Under the pieces are notes generated by a model. That model searched no databases and was not told the origin of the DNA. It worked only from the letters and a program-made list of their open reading frames with translations. The position numbers and the translations under genes were made by a program. A stretch of DNA of 44,554 bases from a virus. The stretch lies in IMG/VR virus record IMGVR_UViG_3300034198_012395, positions 1 through 44,554 of that record, one strand, 5' to 3'. Shown one piece after another: positions 34,335-42,837 of this stretch (its first letter is position 1; each line of letters opens with the position of its first letter).

Positions 34335-34498
34335 AGAAACAGCAGAAGATTCAGAAATCCCGAACAAATAACCGCTCGTCCAGTCGGTCGGCGCTTCGCG
34401 CCTCCGACAGGGCAGAGCTTCCTGTCTGTGCCGAGTGTGGCCGTAGCGCTCCCGTGAGCATTCGGTCGGGTCTGTGCATCAAGTGTGAACGTGTATAA
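34331..34498 (+). CDS. Small zinc-ribbon-like protein
   Basis: 55 residues: a basic, Ser/Arg-rich N-terminus and two CxxC knuckles (PVCAECGRS and GLCIKCERV) 18 residues apart. This should bind zinc, as in small DnaK-suppressor- or ribbon-like proteins. ATGA overlap with the previous gene. Confidence 0.6.
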   Translation: MKKQQKIQKSRTNNRSSSRSALRASDRAELPVCAECGRSAPVSIRSGLCIKCERV

Positions 34499-34519
34499 AA
34501 ATCCCAACCTTTTGAACAT

Positions 34520-34720
34520 ATGCCCATGAACATGTCTATGGAGGAGGATTTTTTCGACATATGGTGGCGTCGCGATGGTGCGCGTCTGCTATTGCCAGAT
34601 GGTCAGATCCCCCAATTAGAGGATTACGTCAAAGTAGCTTTCTTGGCCGGCTATCGCAAGCGCGTTGCAATCGAAAAGACAATCAATGAACTCCGAGAAG
34701 GTAAAATACCGACGCGGTGA
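34520..34720 (+). CDS. Small protein of unknown function
   Basis: 66 residues, MPMNMSMEEDFFDIWWRRDGARLLLPDGQIPQ. There are three ATGs in the first seven codons (34520, 34526, 34532 region), so the true start may be a few codons later. Acidic-aromatic start, then helical. It overlaps the following gene by 35 bases. Confidence 0.5.
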   Translation: MPMNMSMEEDFFDIWWRRDGARLLLPDGQIPQLEDYVKVAFLAGYRKRVAIEKTINELREGKIPTR

Positions 34721-34949
34721 CTTATCGCCGTGCGGCGAGTATCGTTTTTGGCAATATCAATCACACGTCCGAAAAGACGGAATCAAAGGTGAAAGGTGGA
34801 TCCCCGTTCATACATATGATTGGTATCGTAAGCAGGACATGCACAGATCCGAGCTATGTTCAGCCAATACAGAATTTCACAGACAGAAGAGAATGACCCC
34901 CAAGATTGACCCAAAGGAATACATCTGGAAGACCTACGGAATTAAATAA
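34686..34949 (+). CDS. Small protein sharing the N-terminal domain of the HNH endonuclease
   Basis: 87 residues from ATG 34686 (MNSEKVKYRRGDLSPC). Residues 7-52, KYRRGDLSPCGEYRFWQYQ ... ERWIPVHTYDWYRKQDMH, align with residues 6-46 of the HNH protein at 12567-13262 (KYKRGDWSPCKTKRFWIYE ... EIWMTPDQFDARKQKH). No nuclease domain follows. It may be a free DNA-binding module of homing endonucleases or a decayed relative. Confidence 0.65.
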   Translation: MNSEKVKYRRGDLSPCGEYRFWQYQSHVRKDGIKGERWIPVHTYDWYRKQDMHRSELCSANTEFHRQKRMTPKIDPKEYIWKTYGIK

Positions 34950-34950
34950 A

Positions 34951-35313
34951 ATGAAGACCAATACCAAGACGCTAGTTGAAGCGCTTTACATCCTAGCAGA
35001 CGACATACAAAGCCAGGATGGTGTGCCGGAAGCGGCAATCATGGAAGCAGCAGAAAGGATTACAATCTTGGCTGGCGCTAATAAGGCAATGGCTGAGATG
35101 GCTGCAAAAATGATGAGTGACCTTGATGACCTTCGCGAGATCGCAGACAAGCTATTCAAAAGCTTGACTTCAAAGAAGGGAATCAATGACGAGGATCTAT
35201 GCGGATTAGCCGGATACCAGATTTGGCGTAAGGAGCAGGACATGAGAAAGTCAGACACTACATCTTGTTTCGGAAATCTTTTTCCTATTGACCCCAAGCC
35301 GGCTGACAAATAA
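34951..35313 (+). CDS. Helical protein of unknown function
   Basis: 120 residues from ATG 34951 (MKTNTKTLVEALYILADD), beginning one base after the previous stop. Met/Ala/Leu-rich helices (ILAGANKAMAEMAAKMMSDLDDLREIADKLFKSL) fill most of it. Last gene before two terminators. No domain recognised. Confidence 0.55.
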   Translation: MKTNTKTLVEALYILADDIQSQDGVPEAAIMEAAERITILAGANKAMAEMAAKMMSDLDDLREIADKLFKSLTSKKGINDEDLCGLAGYQIWRKEQDMRKSDTTSCFGNLFPIDPKPADK

Positions 35314-35320
35314 ATCCATA

Positions 35321-35355
35321 CCAAGGGCGGGGTTTGTTCATTTCCCCGCTCTTGG
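35321..35355 (+). terminator. Hairpin downstream of the small-gene chain
   Basis: CCAAGGGCGGGG at 35321-35332 and CCCCGCTCTTGG at 35344-35355 (one G-U), with an 11-base loop, followed by TTTGG. First of two successive hairpins. Confidence 0.6.
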
Positions 35356-35380
35356 TTTGGTGCATTGTGTGAAGAACACA

Positions 35381-35420
35381 GAGAGGCTGCCGAGTGGTTC
35401 CGGCAGCCTCTCACTTTTTA
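35381..35420 (+). terminator. Strong intrinsic terminator
   Basis: A perfect 12-bp stem, GAGAGGCTGCCG at 35381-35392 and CGGCAGCCTCTC at 35401-35412, with an 8-base loop, followed by ACTTTTTA. A typical rho-independent terminator for the plus-strand chain. Confidence 0.88.
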
Positions 35421-35593
35421 GAGTCATATTGATGCGCAACTACTAAAACGTTGGTAATTGCACATAACGCGCATATCGCGTTTAATTGAAAATAAACAAG
35501 TTGTTGATTTGCAAGTAGATAAATAAACGCAACATATGCGCGCCGTTTTCTTATCAAATAAGAAAACGCGCATATCTGTATTTAGACCACGCT
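35421..35593. repeat. AT-rich repeat region; candidate origin or convergent terminator
   Basis: No gene. Contains AACGCGCATATC twice as direct repeats (35466-35477, 35565-35576), an inverted ATATGCGCG (35534), an AACGCG/CGCGTT palindrome (35466-35482), and a perfect 11-bp hairpin CGTTTTCTTAT/ATAAGAAAACG with loop CAA (35544-35568). It separates the convergent plus chain and the leftward replication operon, next to the primase-helicase gene. Confidence 0.6.
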
Positions 35594-35812
35594 CTAAAAT
35601 TCAGGCGGGTCGTTTAGGCTGTGATCTGCAATTACCCCATGAGGGGAATTGCCATACTTCCCATAAACAGCGGCGTTGATATGCCTGTCTGCGCAAAGTC
35701 GCGCTTCGCGCTCCTGTTCTTGGGTTGGTGGATCTTCCTCGCACATGAGGCCAATCCGCTCGTTATAGGCATACTCCCATTCTGCCTTTATTTCAGAAAA
35801 CTTCAGTTTCAT
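35594..35812 (-). CDS. Small acidic protein, end of replication operon
   Basis: 72 residues (MKLKFSEIKAEWEYAYNERIGLMCEEDPP...), with a helical Glu/Arg-rich centre. The start overlaps the primase-helicase stop by 4 bases. No family recognised. Confidence 0.55.
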   Translation of the reverse strand: MKLKFSEIKAEWEYAYNERIGLMCEEDPPTQEQEREARLCADRHINAAVYGKYGNSPHGVIADHSLNDPPEF

Positions 35813-38265
35813 GCAATAAAGGGTTTCTTTACTTCAGATTGCTTGACGATTGTTCCTTGGACTTCGCAGTAAGCATACTTCGACCAGTCTGGAACATCGG
35901 TATAGGCGCCCGATGACAGGACGGCTCCGGCTTCGTCTGTGGCGAGCGGGCCATTAGGAACGTCGATGAAGTTCTTCCCCTTGGATCCGCGCACGGCTGC
36001 CGTGACCAGGTTGCCGGCTTGAAGCGTCTGCCCAAGCAGGGCATCCAGTTCGCGGCCACCCATGAAGCGGAGCGCAGGCGGGAGTTCGGCGCGGCGCTTG
36101 AACAGGCCGCTGGCACTTCCCTTGGTTCCGTTGGTGTAGGGATGTCCGGCTTCGGCTGCCTTGGAGCAACAGAAGATGAGCCAAGCCATGCGGTCGTCAT
36201 GGTTGCCGCCTTGGAAGACATCGCGGGCCGTCACGTCATCCATGAGTCCACGATTGTTGCGCAGTAGCGTTTTCTCTCCGCGCATCATGCCGTGGATGTT
36301 GGCTTTGCAGACACCGAATCGCCAAAGCGCGCCCTTCTCAGGCGGTAGGCCCATTGCTTTCATGCGCCTGTCATAGTCCACGACAGAGAACATGCCGATG
36401 TTGATACGGAAATACGAAGTGATGGCGCTACTGCCACGGATGGCATTGCGCAGGTCATCCAACGATCCGATGGCGGTTCCCATCTGTCCTTGCTTGCGGA
36501 CGTGATGGTTCACTACAAGGGCAGCGCCTAGCTCACCGCAGACACGTTGGGCCTCTCGCATCATCTGGGAGATGCCCAGCGCGGAGTTCTCATCGCTGTG
36601 AGATACGCTGTTAAGGGTGTCGATACAGACCATTACCAAGTCGGGGATTTCCCGAAGTAGGGTCAGCATTTCTGCCCAGCGCTTTGACGCGCGGCTTTCG
36701 CCGTGCCGATCAAGCTCCACCAAGGGGAATGCGCCGCCCAGCTTGGTCATCGGCAGGATGATAAACTTGTCACCGGCGCGTTTGATGCGTTCATCTAGGT
36801 TGATTTCCAAGATGCGGCGGTGCATTTCTGTCTGCGAGTCCTCGCACAGGATCAGGACGGTTGTTCCGCCCGATAGGATCTTCTGACCGAACCAGACGGC
36901 CGGCTCACGGGATGGATCGTTGTCATGGGCAGCCAGCTTCATTGCCAAGTCTGCGACTTGGAATGTCTTGCCGGCTCCGCCCTCGGCTACGAACAGGTGA
37001 GGCTCACCTTTGATAATGAGGCCGTCCACCAAGTAGTGATGTTCCGGCTTTGGCTCCGTGACCCATCGGTGAGCCGCCCACATCTTCAGACCAAGCCCAC
37101 CCTCTGCGATTCGCTGTTCCTCTCGTAGCATGGGAGGCTCCGGCTCTGGCATGGGGCCGTTGCATCTGATGTCGTGAGCCAACAGGGCCGCAAACTCATG
37201 TTCGATACGCTGCGGGGGCCACGGGGGAATCATGTTCGCCAGCACCCAACCATAGGTATCATCAAATGCCTTCTGCGGGGTGACTTCGCCTCTGCGGGCC
37301 ATGCTGATATGCAGACCGGCAACGCGGTTGAACTGCCCCCAGCGCGTCTTGTCATTGCCACCCTCGTAAACCTTCTCCTGCAGGGCATCGGCTGCGGTTC
37401 CGCCTCCGCTTCCTCCGCTGTGAACGCTGAACAGGGAGCCTTGGGCTATACGTTCCTCAAGCGGTCGCGCTTCGCGCGCCGCGACTTCGGCCGCATAGGG
37501 GCTGTCTGTGATCTTCTCTAGGCACTCTTCAAGATAGTCGAGGGCATACGAGGTATCCGAGCGGCTTTCTATGGAGCAGGCGGAAGGCTTGCCATTCTTG
37601 GCATGAACCGATCCTGGCACACGGACAGGCTGATGAGCGCGCCCGAACGGGTTGCCATCCACCCCCAAGCCCATTGTCATGTCGCCGCCGCATTTGCGGG
37701 CAAGCGCATCGCGGACAAAGATAGACTTGCGGATGTCTTCGGTCGGAACGGTCAAAACGTAATAGACGTGCCGTTTCGGGGTTCCGGCCTCCGTTGTTCC
37801 GCCAGAGCGGATGACCATTGAAGGCTCACCGATATGCTGGCGCATGAAGTCGAGTTTTTCGTTGGTATCGCCGCTATCCAGATCGGCCAAGATATTTGTG
37901 AACAGGCAGACATTCTCTGCGGTTCCCTTCTGATCGCGCAGGACGGCCGGAACAACAAATGTTGCAATGGCATTGCGCGCCCAGAGATCGACGCAATTCA
38001 TAATCCCGTCTGTGGGATCGGCCATATTTGGCTGGAAAAAGTTGTCGCTTCGGAAAACTCCCTCTTTGGGAGTTCCCTTCTCGCCAATTCCTCGCAGGCA
38101 AATATGGGTCGTATCATCCCATTTGACATCCCCGAAGATTGCTTGGAAGTATCTGACTACCTGATCTTTATCTATCAGGCTTATGGCTGCTTTATCATCG
38201 TAGTGAAATTCAGATTCGGGTTGGGTTTCGGGTTCGTTATTGGTTTGGTTTGGTTCTGTCTGCAC
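35809..38265 (-). CDS. Primase-helicase (AEP-like primase fused to RepA-type ATPase)
   Basis: 818 residues. The N-terminal half looks like an archaeo-eukaryotic primase-polymerase: LADLDSGDTNE (Asp128/Asp130), SGGTTEAGTPKRHVYYVL (His166), and VRVPGSVHAKNG. The C-terminal half is a RecA-fold helicase of the RepA/AAA_25 type: Walker A VAEGGAGKT (427-434), Walker B VMVCIDTLNSV, and LVVNHHVRKQG. It would both prime and unwind at the phage origin. It precedes (in transcription, follows) recombination genes in the leftward operon. Confidence 0.88.
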   Translation of the reverse strand: MQTEPNQTNNEPETQPESEFHYDDKAAISLIDKDQVVRYFQAIFGDVKWDDTTHICLRGIGEKGTPKEGVFRSDNFFQPNMADPTDGIMNCVDLWARNAIATFVVPAVLRDQKGTAENVCLFTNILADLDSGDTNEKLDFMRQHIGEPSMVIRSGGTTEAGTPKRHVYYVLTVPTEDIRKSIFVRDALARKCGGDMTMGLGVDGNPFGRAHQPVRVPGSVHAKNGKPSACSIESRSDTSYALDYLEECLEKITDSPYAAEVAAREARPLEERIAQGSLFSVHSGGSGGGTAADALQEKVYEGGNDKTRWGQFNRVAGLHISMARRGEVTPQKAFDDTYGWVLANMIPPWPPQRIEHEFAALLAHDIRCNGPMPEPEPPMLREEQRIAEGGLGLKMWAAHRWVTEPKPEHHYLVDGLIIKGEPHLFVAEGGAGKTFQVADLAMKLAAHDNDPSREPAVWFGQKILSGGTTVLILCEDSQTEMHRRILEINLDERIKRAGDKFIILPMTKLGGAFPLVELDRHGESRASKRWAEMLTLLREIPDLVMVCIDTLNSVSHSDENSALGISQMMREAQRVCGELGAALVVNHHVRKQGQMGTAIGSLDDLRNAIRGSSAITSYFRINIGMFSVVDYDRRMKAMGLPPEKGALWRFGVCKANIHGMMRGEKTLLRNNRGLMDDVTARDVFQGGNHDDRMAWLIFCCSKAAEAGHPYTNGTKGSASGLFKRRAELPPALRFMGGRELDALLGQTLQAGNLVTAAVRGSKGKNFIDVPNGPLATDEAGAVLSSGAYTDVPDWSKYAYCEVQGTIVKQSEVKKPFIA

Positions 38266-38307
38266 GGTGGTTCTGTGGTTCAGGTGGTTCGATTTGTTGG
38301 GTGATTT

Positions 38308-39111
38308 TTAGGAAAGCCAAAATGGCTTTGGGGCCGTTTGTGAATTGTTTGGGTTCACGGGCTTGCTTGGGGCGACGTTGATTTCATCCCAGCAGGTTCG
38401 GTGAAAATCGCAGAACTTGCAGCGGAAGTCGGTCGGGTCGGTGGTAAGCCTGGAAAGCTCTGCCGGCGTGGATGATTTGATGACGCGCAGCGCCTTATCG
38501 CTGTCGGCCTGTGCCGTCGCGGGGTCAAACGGGACATGCTCATAATAGAGTTCGCTGTTGTCCTTGTTGAGCGCAACGAAGAGACCGCCGCCTGCAATGT
38601 CAAAGTAGGCGCAATACGTCTGAATCTGTGAGTAATAGACGGGCTTACTGACCTTGACGCCTTTGTTCTTGGTATCCGTCCAAGATTTGTTGTTGAGCGA
38701 TTTGCACTCAAAGACAAGTGGATATGGAAGGTCAACGGGGCCGCTGATGAGAATGCCGTCGCAATGCCCTCCCAGCTTTCCATCGGCGGCAAAGAATCCG
38801 ATTTGCCCGCCGCTTTCGCCGCGCGTCATAATCTTGAAGCCGGCAAGCTCCAGGTATTCGATGACGCGTTCCTCAACGTCGTGTCCCGTGTCGAAGATTC
38901 GGAATGCTTGGCCGCTGAATCCCTTGTCGGGAATGGCGCGGTGGAATTCGTATCCCAGCTTACGCTCGCACGACTCACCCCAGCGCGACGCGCCGAGATA
39001 TTCACGGGGTTTCTGCTTGGATCGTTCGGATCGTAGCGCCTCATCCACAATGGGGGCGATCTTTTCGGAAAGGCCGTTATCGGCCAAGCGTTCGGGTTTG
39101 AACATGGTCAT
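38308..39111 (-). CDS. PD-(D/E)XK nuclease, Cas4/RecB-like with Cys cluster
   Basis: 267 residues. Catalytic motif: GGHCDGIL (Asp118), LVFECKSLN (Glu135, Lys137). An N-terminal SRWGESCERK Cys48 and a C-terminal CKFCDFHRTCW give four cysteines, the arrangement that holds an iron-sulfur cluster in Cas4/AddB/Dna2-type exonucleases. It probably resects DNA ends for recombination with the neighbouring ATPase and DUF669 protein. The start overlaps the upstream gene stop (ATGA). Confidence 0.85.
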   Translation of the reverse strand: MTMFKPERLADNGLSEKIAPIVDEALRSERSKQKPREYLGASRWGESCERKLGYEFHRAIPDKGFSGQAFRIFDTGHDVEERVIEYLELAGFKIMTRGESGGQIGFFAADGKLGGHCDGILISGPVDLPYPLVFECKSLNNKSWTDTKNKGVKVSKPVYYSQIQTYCAYFDIAGGGLFVALNKDNSELYYEHVPFDPATAQADSDKALRVIKSSTPAELSRLTTDPTDFRCKFCDFHRTCWDEINVAPSKPVNPNNSQTAPKPFWLS

Positions 39112-39326
39112 TTTCGGGTTTTTTTGGAGTAGTAGGTTCGGTAGTATTTGGTCATGTCTCGCAAGGCATTGATAGCCTCCGACTCGTCTCCTTCAATCAG
39201 GGCCATTACGCTTGCGGGAGGGGGGTTCCCGCGAAGGTGCATGACGCTGATCGGGTTCAATTTGACGGGCGCGATGAGCATGACAAGTTTGCCTTGCTCG
39301 TCAATACCAAGTAGCGGGTAAATCAT
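39108..39326 (-). CDS. Small protein of unknown function
   Basis: 72 residues (MIYPLLGIDEQGKLVMLIAPVKL...), a beta-like first half and a helical, basic Lys/Tyr/Arg end. ATGA overlaps on both sides place it firmly in the operon. No family recognised. Confidence 0.6.
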   Translation of the reverse strand: MIYPLLGIDEQGKLVMLIAPVKLNPISVMHLRGNPPPASVMALIEGDESEAINALRDMTKYYRTYYSKKTRK

Positions 39327-39541
39327 TTGCCCATCCTGAGTTCAATTTCCTGCTGAATGTAGAAAACGGCTTTTCTCAAATCTTCCACGGCATCCCCTTT
39401 TAGGCCGGCGCGCCAGATATATTTCATGGCATTACCAAGGCAGAAATTCATGTGCCGCGTGATTTGAATACACTCCACGCCGCTAGGATGGGCCGTGTAA
39501 TGCTTTGGGTGATTGACTGCATCGTGCAAATTTTTTTTCAT
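39323..39541 (-). CDS. DUF3310 family protein
   Basis: 72 residues. The pattern VNHPKHYTAHPSGVECIQITRHMNFCLGNAMKYIWRAGLKGDAVEDLRKAVFYIQQEI is a clear DUF3310 domain (HPxHY, LGNAxKYIWRxGxK), common in phage replication regions. A small helical protein, sometimes labelled as a nucleotide-metabolism protein without good proof. Confidence 0.88.
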   Translation of the reverse strand: MKKNLHDAVNHPKHYTAHPSGVECIQITRHMNFCLGNAMKYIWRAGLKGDAVEDLRKAVFYIQQEIELRMGK

Positions 39542-39542
39542 A

Positions 39543-41210
39543 TCAATGTTGGTTTGTTGTTTGGACTGCTTGTTTGATGCGCTGCTCGCTGAATTTCCAT
39601 GTCAGCGCGCAAGACGCGCGGTATCGGTTCATCTGAAATGCCTCCATTGACATCGGTTGAATGCCAAGAAGTTCTTTCTGCTTATCGGTCGGCGGCAGGG
39701 ATAGCCAAGACCGGCTTTTGCGGGCGTTGGATCGGTCGCCATGCTCGCGCATGTAATCGTCAGCGCTTGCCAGCGCCGCAATCTTGTCGTGACCGCGTGC
39801 CGTGATGGTTGGGAATCGTTCGTTTTCGTTGCCGCAGACAGCAATCCAGAGATCGCCGTAGTTGACCAAGGCACTCCAAGCCGTCAGGCCGTTTGCAATG
39901 ACAACGCGGCCGTCAAAGAACCCTTCCCAGCGGAACGGGGAAACGTCCAATAGCTCAACCTCCGTCATGGAGAAGGTTTCGAGCGGTTCGCGCTCTCCAC
40001 CCTCCCCCTCCTGTGCCGGATCTGCGAGATTGATAACCTCGCCGCAGACAGGGCATTCGCGGACGTTTGACGGGATCTTGGTTCGGCAACCAGGGCATTC
40101 GATGGTAGGCGCTTCGCCCTTGCGGGGAGAAAGTTCGATGTCAGTTTCCAGCGTTCCGTGCGTCAGGAGGCTGTAACCAAAATCCAGAACAACGCAGTCG
40201 TCTTTGATGATGCCAGGGTAGCGGGATGGATCTACCTTGCGCAGCCCACGGCCGATCATTTGGAGCATCGTGGACTTGTGCGAACAGGGCCGCAGAAGGA
40301 TGACGCATGAGACCGGCTGGCAATCAAATCCCTCTGTCAGGACAGCGACGTTGCAGACAACTTGTGTTTCGCCGGTATCCAGACGCTTCAGGGCACCCTT
40401 ACGCTCGGCTTCGGTCATCGTGCCATCCACAAGCTCCGCTTTGATGCCGGCCTGCTTGAAGGCTTCGGTGACGTGGCGGGCGTGTTCAACGGTAGAGCAA
40501 AAGACGATGGTGCGGCGGTCTGAAGCTACTTTCTTCCATTCTTCGATGACGCGCCGCGTAATGGGCGACTTGTCCATGATCTGTTCGACCTCGGACATAT
40601 CAAAGTCAGCGGCCGTCCTTCGGACGCCGCGAAGCTGCTCCCGCATACCGCAGTCAATGACGAACGTGCGGGGGCGCACCAGATGACCGCCTTGGATAAG
40701 TTCGGTGATACTGATGACATCGGCAACGTTGGTGAAGGCATTGGTGAGAGCGCGCTTGTCAGCGCGCATTGGTGTGGCCGTGACCCCGAATATCATGGGG
40801 TCGGATAGCTCCCTTGCGCGCTCAATGATGCGCTGATAGCTGTCTGCAGCGACGTGATGGCACTCGTCGATTACCAAGAGATCCACGGGGCGCATGGAGT
40901 CCAGATTACGCGCAAGCGTCTGAACCATCGCAAAGGTTGCGCCTTCGGATAGGAAATTCTTCCTACTGGCAACCATGAGATCGGTTTTGACCGATGGATT
41001 GACCTTCTTGAAGGTTGATCGGTTTTGATCGACCAACTCATCCCTGTGTTGGATCACAAGAATGGATGGCTTTTTGATTCGGCCGGCAACGGCAGACAGC
41101 ATGACTGTCTTTCCGGCTCCCGTGGGGGCAACGCCTAGCGTGTTGCCGTGTTCGCGCAGCGCTTTAATGCAAGCTGTGGAAAATTCTTCCTGTCGTGGGC
41201 GCAGGATCAT
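39543..41210 (-). CDS. SF2 DEAH-type helicase
   Basis: 555 residues. Q-like RPRQEE, Walker A APTGAGKT at 28-35, DECH at 115-118, VTATPMRADKR (motif III), VFCSTVEHARHVTEAF (IV), VLTEGFDCQPVSCVILLRPCSHKSTMLQMIGRGLRKV (V/VI). A zinc ribbon CPGC ... CPVC follows the helicase core, then a C-terminal domain of about 150 residues. It unwinds DNA or removes proteins in replication/recombination. Starts inside the 3' end of the small gene at 41164-41337. Confidence 0.92.
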   Translation of the reverse strand: MILRPRQEEFSTACIKALREHGNTLGVAPTGAGKTVMLSAVAGRIKKPSILVIQHRDELVDQNRSTFKKVNPSVKTDLMVASRKNFLSEGATFAMVQTLARNLDSMRPVDLLVIDECHHVAADSYQRIIERARELSDPMIFGVTATPMRADKRALTNAFTNVADVISITELIQGGHLVRPRTFVIDCGMREQLRGVRRTAADFDMSEVEQIMDKSPITRRVIEEWKKVASDRRTIVFCSTVEHARHVTEAFKQAGIKAELVDGTMTEAERKGALKRLDTGETQVVCNVAVLTEGFDCQPVSCVILLRPCSHKSTMLQMIGRGLRKVDPSRYPGIIKDDCVVLDFGYSLLTHGTLETDIELSPRKGEAPTIECPGCRTKIPSNVRECPVCGEVINLADPAQEGEGGEREPLETFSMTEVELLDVSPFRWEGFFDGRVVIANGLTAWSALVNYGDLWIAVCGNENERFPTITARGHDKIAALASADDYMREHGDRSNARKSRSWLSLPPTDKQKELLGIQPMSMEAFQMNRYRASCALTWKFSEQRIKQAVQTTNQH

Positions 41211-41337
41211 GGATTTTGATGCGGTAAATAGTGTGAAGAATATGCTTGGCGCGCTCGGCTTCTGGTGTGCCGTGGTTCAGCGCTTTCTCAAGCAGAATCA
41301 CCAATTTGGAGGTGCGCGGATCTTTGCGTGATGCCAT
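41164..41337 (-). CDS. Very small protein, DUF2786-like fragment
   Basis: 57 residues, MASRKDPRTSKLVILLEKALNHGTPEAERAKHILHTIYR. The LLEKALNHGTPEAERA pattern recalls the N-terminus of DUF2786 domains. It overlaps the helicase start by 47 bases. A purine-rich AAAGGGGGG lies about 10 bases before the ATG. Coding status is plausible, not certain. Confidence 0.5.
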   Translation of the reverse strand: MASRKDPRTSKLVILLEKALNHGTPEAERAKHILHTIYRIKIHDPAPTTGRIFHSLH

Positions 41338-41369
41338 TTCCGCGCACCCCCCTTTGGTGCGTGCGATTC

Positions 41370-41960
41370 TTACCGAGGGCCGTTCAGCCAGCCAGGAGCG
41401 CCGCCAGCGGCGGGCGTAGTAGTGGCCGCTGCAGGCCCGAACGCATTCGGACGAGCTTGGGCCGAGGCCGATATATTGCCGGAAGTAAGTTTTTTCCAGC
41501 CACTATGACCGCCAGACTGCGGGTTGGGGGAGAGGTATTCCGCCACCTTGTTTTTGTCTGGATAGGCTCCATTCCTATCGGATTCGACCTTTACCTTGAT
41601 AGCGATACGAGCGCCGTCAAGAAACTGGCAGATCGTCAGGAACGACTGGCCGTTGAACTGATTGTAGGATTCGGGGCTTTCCGGCTTGAAGATGCCGGCT
41701 GCCTCAAACATTCGGGTCAGGTTGGCAATCGCCATATTGCGCCATGCCTCGCTGTTGTTGGTGTCGAGGGGATTTCCCATCATTTCAAAGACCTTGCGGC
41801 CTTGGAAATCGCCGCCGTCCAAAGTGAGTTCCATGTCGGCGTATTCGCCGTTGGATGCCTTGGATTTCTTGATTTCACGAACCTTCACGATTGCGAAGGA
41901 GAGCGTGCCGGTGGGGATCAGGGAAGGGGCCGATGAGGCTCCAGAGGTAGGACTGAACAT
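41370..41960 (-). CDS. DUF669 protein (single-strand DNA-binding-like)
   Basis: 196 residues from ATG 41960 (MFSPTSGASSAPSL); a longer frame to 42071 reads through a CAACC-type leader. The core TLSFAIVKVREIKKSKASNGEYADMELTLDGGDFQGRKVFEMMGNPLDTNNSEAWRNMAIANLTRMFEAAGI is the DUF669 pattern found beside phage recombination ATPases. The tail is Ala/Pro/Gly-rich, typical of flexible SSB tails. Likely binds single-stranded DNA together with the upstream ATPase. Confidence 0.85.
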   Translation of the reverse strand: MFSPTSGASSAPSLIPTGTLSFAIVKVREIKKSKASNGEYADMELTLDGGDFQGRKVFEMMGNPLDTNNSEAWRNMAIANLTRMFEAAGIFKPESPESYNQFNGQSFLTICQFLDGARIAIKVKVESDRNGAYPDKNKVAEYLSPNPQSGGHSGWKKLTSGNISASAQARPNAFGPAAATTTPAAGGAPGWLNGPR

Positions 41961-41988
41961 ATGTTTGGTTGGTTGGGTTTGGGTTGGG

Positions 41989-42837
41989 TTAGAGTGAGGT
42001 GTTGAGAGCGGAGTCGAGGCGCTTGCCGGTGCGGATCTTCTTGATGAGACCGCCGAGGTCAGGCGGTTCAATCATTTCAAGCCGTCCAGAACGATCCTTG
42101 GCGGGATAGCTCCAGTTGTTTTGCTGCTGGCAGACAAAGGCGCGGTATGGCTTGCCTTCATCCGTCTGCAGCGTGGTAAGCGTCACAACTTGGTCGAAGA
42201 TGCCAGGGAGTTCGCGGCCGGTCTTGGAACCTTCCACTTGCGGGGTATGCACCCAGCGCTTCAGGTCGTCCTGCTCGCTGTCCAAGATGCCGACAAGGAT
42301 GATGTCCTTGGGGCAATGTTGGAGATTGGTAAGCCAGCGGATCATTTCGCGGCCGAGTAGGCCGTATGCTCCGCGAGTATCGGCTTTACCAGTCTTCTCG
42401 CTGAATGCTTCTGGCTGCTTCTGCGACCATGCAAACGCGAGGCGAGAGGCAACGGTGATGGAATCGACAAAAACAGTCTTGTATTTGTCGAGCATCGACG
42501 CGTCGGCTCCGAGTGCCTTGACGTAGGCTTCGTAAGCCGTGTGGCTATACGGGCCGTCTGCATCGGTAGGGTCGGGGCCGCTCACTAGACAGGCTAGAGC
42601 GCGGGCGATTTCCCAAGGATGGGCGTTCATGCCCTGTGCCGTCTTGCGGATGTCGATTACGTCTCCGTTCCAGTCTTGAATTGCCAGCGTGCCGGCCTCC
42701 AAGTCGAGGAATAGGGTGGATTCGGGATCAAGCGTTCGGGCTTGGGTTGTCTTCCCTACTCCAGACGGGCCGAAGAGGGCGATGTTGATCTTGGTGTTGG
42801 CTGCGATACGTTCGTCAGCCTTGATGATCTTAATCAT
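41989..42837 (-). CDS. Sak4-like RecA-fold ATPase
   Basis: 282 residues from ATG 42837 (MIKIIKADERIAANTK). Walker A LFGPSGVGKT (about 21-30), FLDLEAGTLAI, FVDSITVASRLAFAWS (Walker B), ILVGILDSEQDD. The AAA_24/Sak4 family provides annealing or strand exchange in phage recombination, usually next to an SSB, here the DUF669 gene. The start shares ATGA with the small membrane protein upstream. Confidence 0.88.
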   Translation of the reverse strand: MIKIIKADERIAANTKINIALFGPSGVGKTTQARTLDPESTLFLDLEAGTLAIQDWNGDVIDIRKTAQGMNAHPWEIARALACLVSGPDPTDADGPYSHTAYEAYVKALGADASMLDKYKTVFVDSITVASRLAFAWSQKQPEAFSEKTGKADTRGAYGLLGREMIRWLTNLQHCPKDIILVGILDSEQDDLKRWVHTPQVEGSKTGRELPGIFDQVVTLTTLQTDEGKPYRAFVCQQQNNWSYPAKDRSGRLEMIEPPDLGGLIKKIRTGKRLDSALNTSL

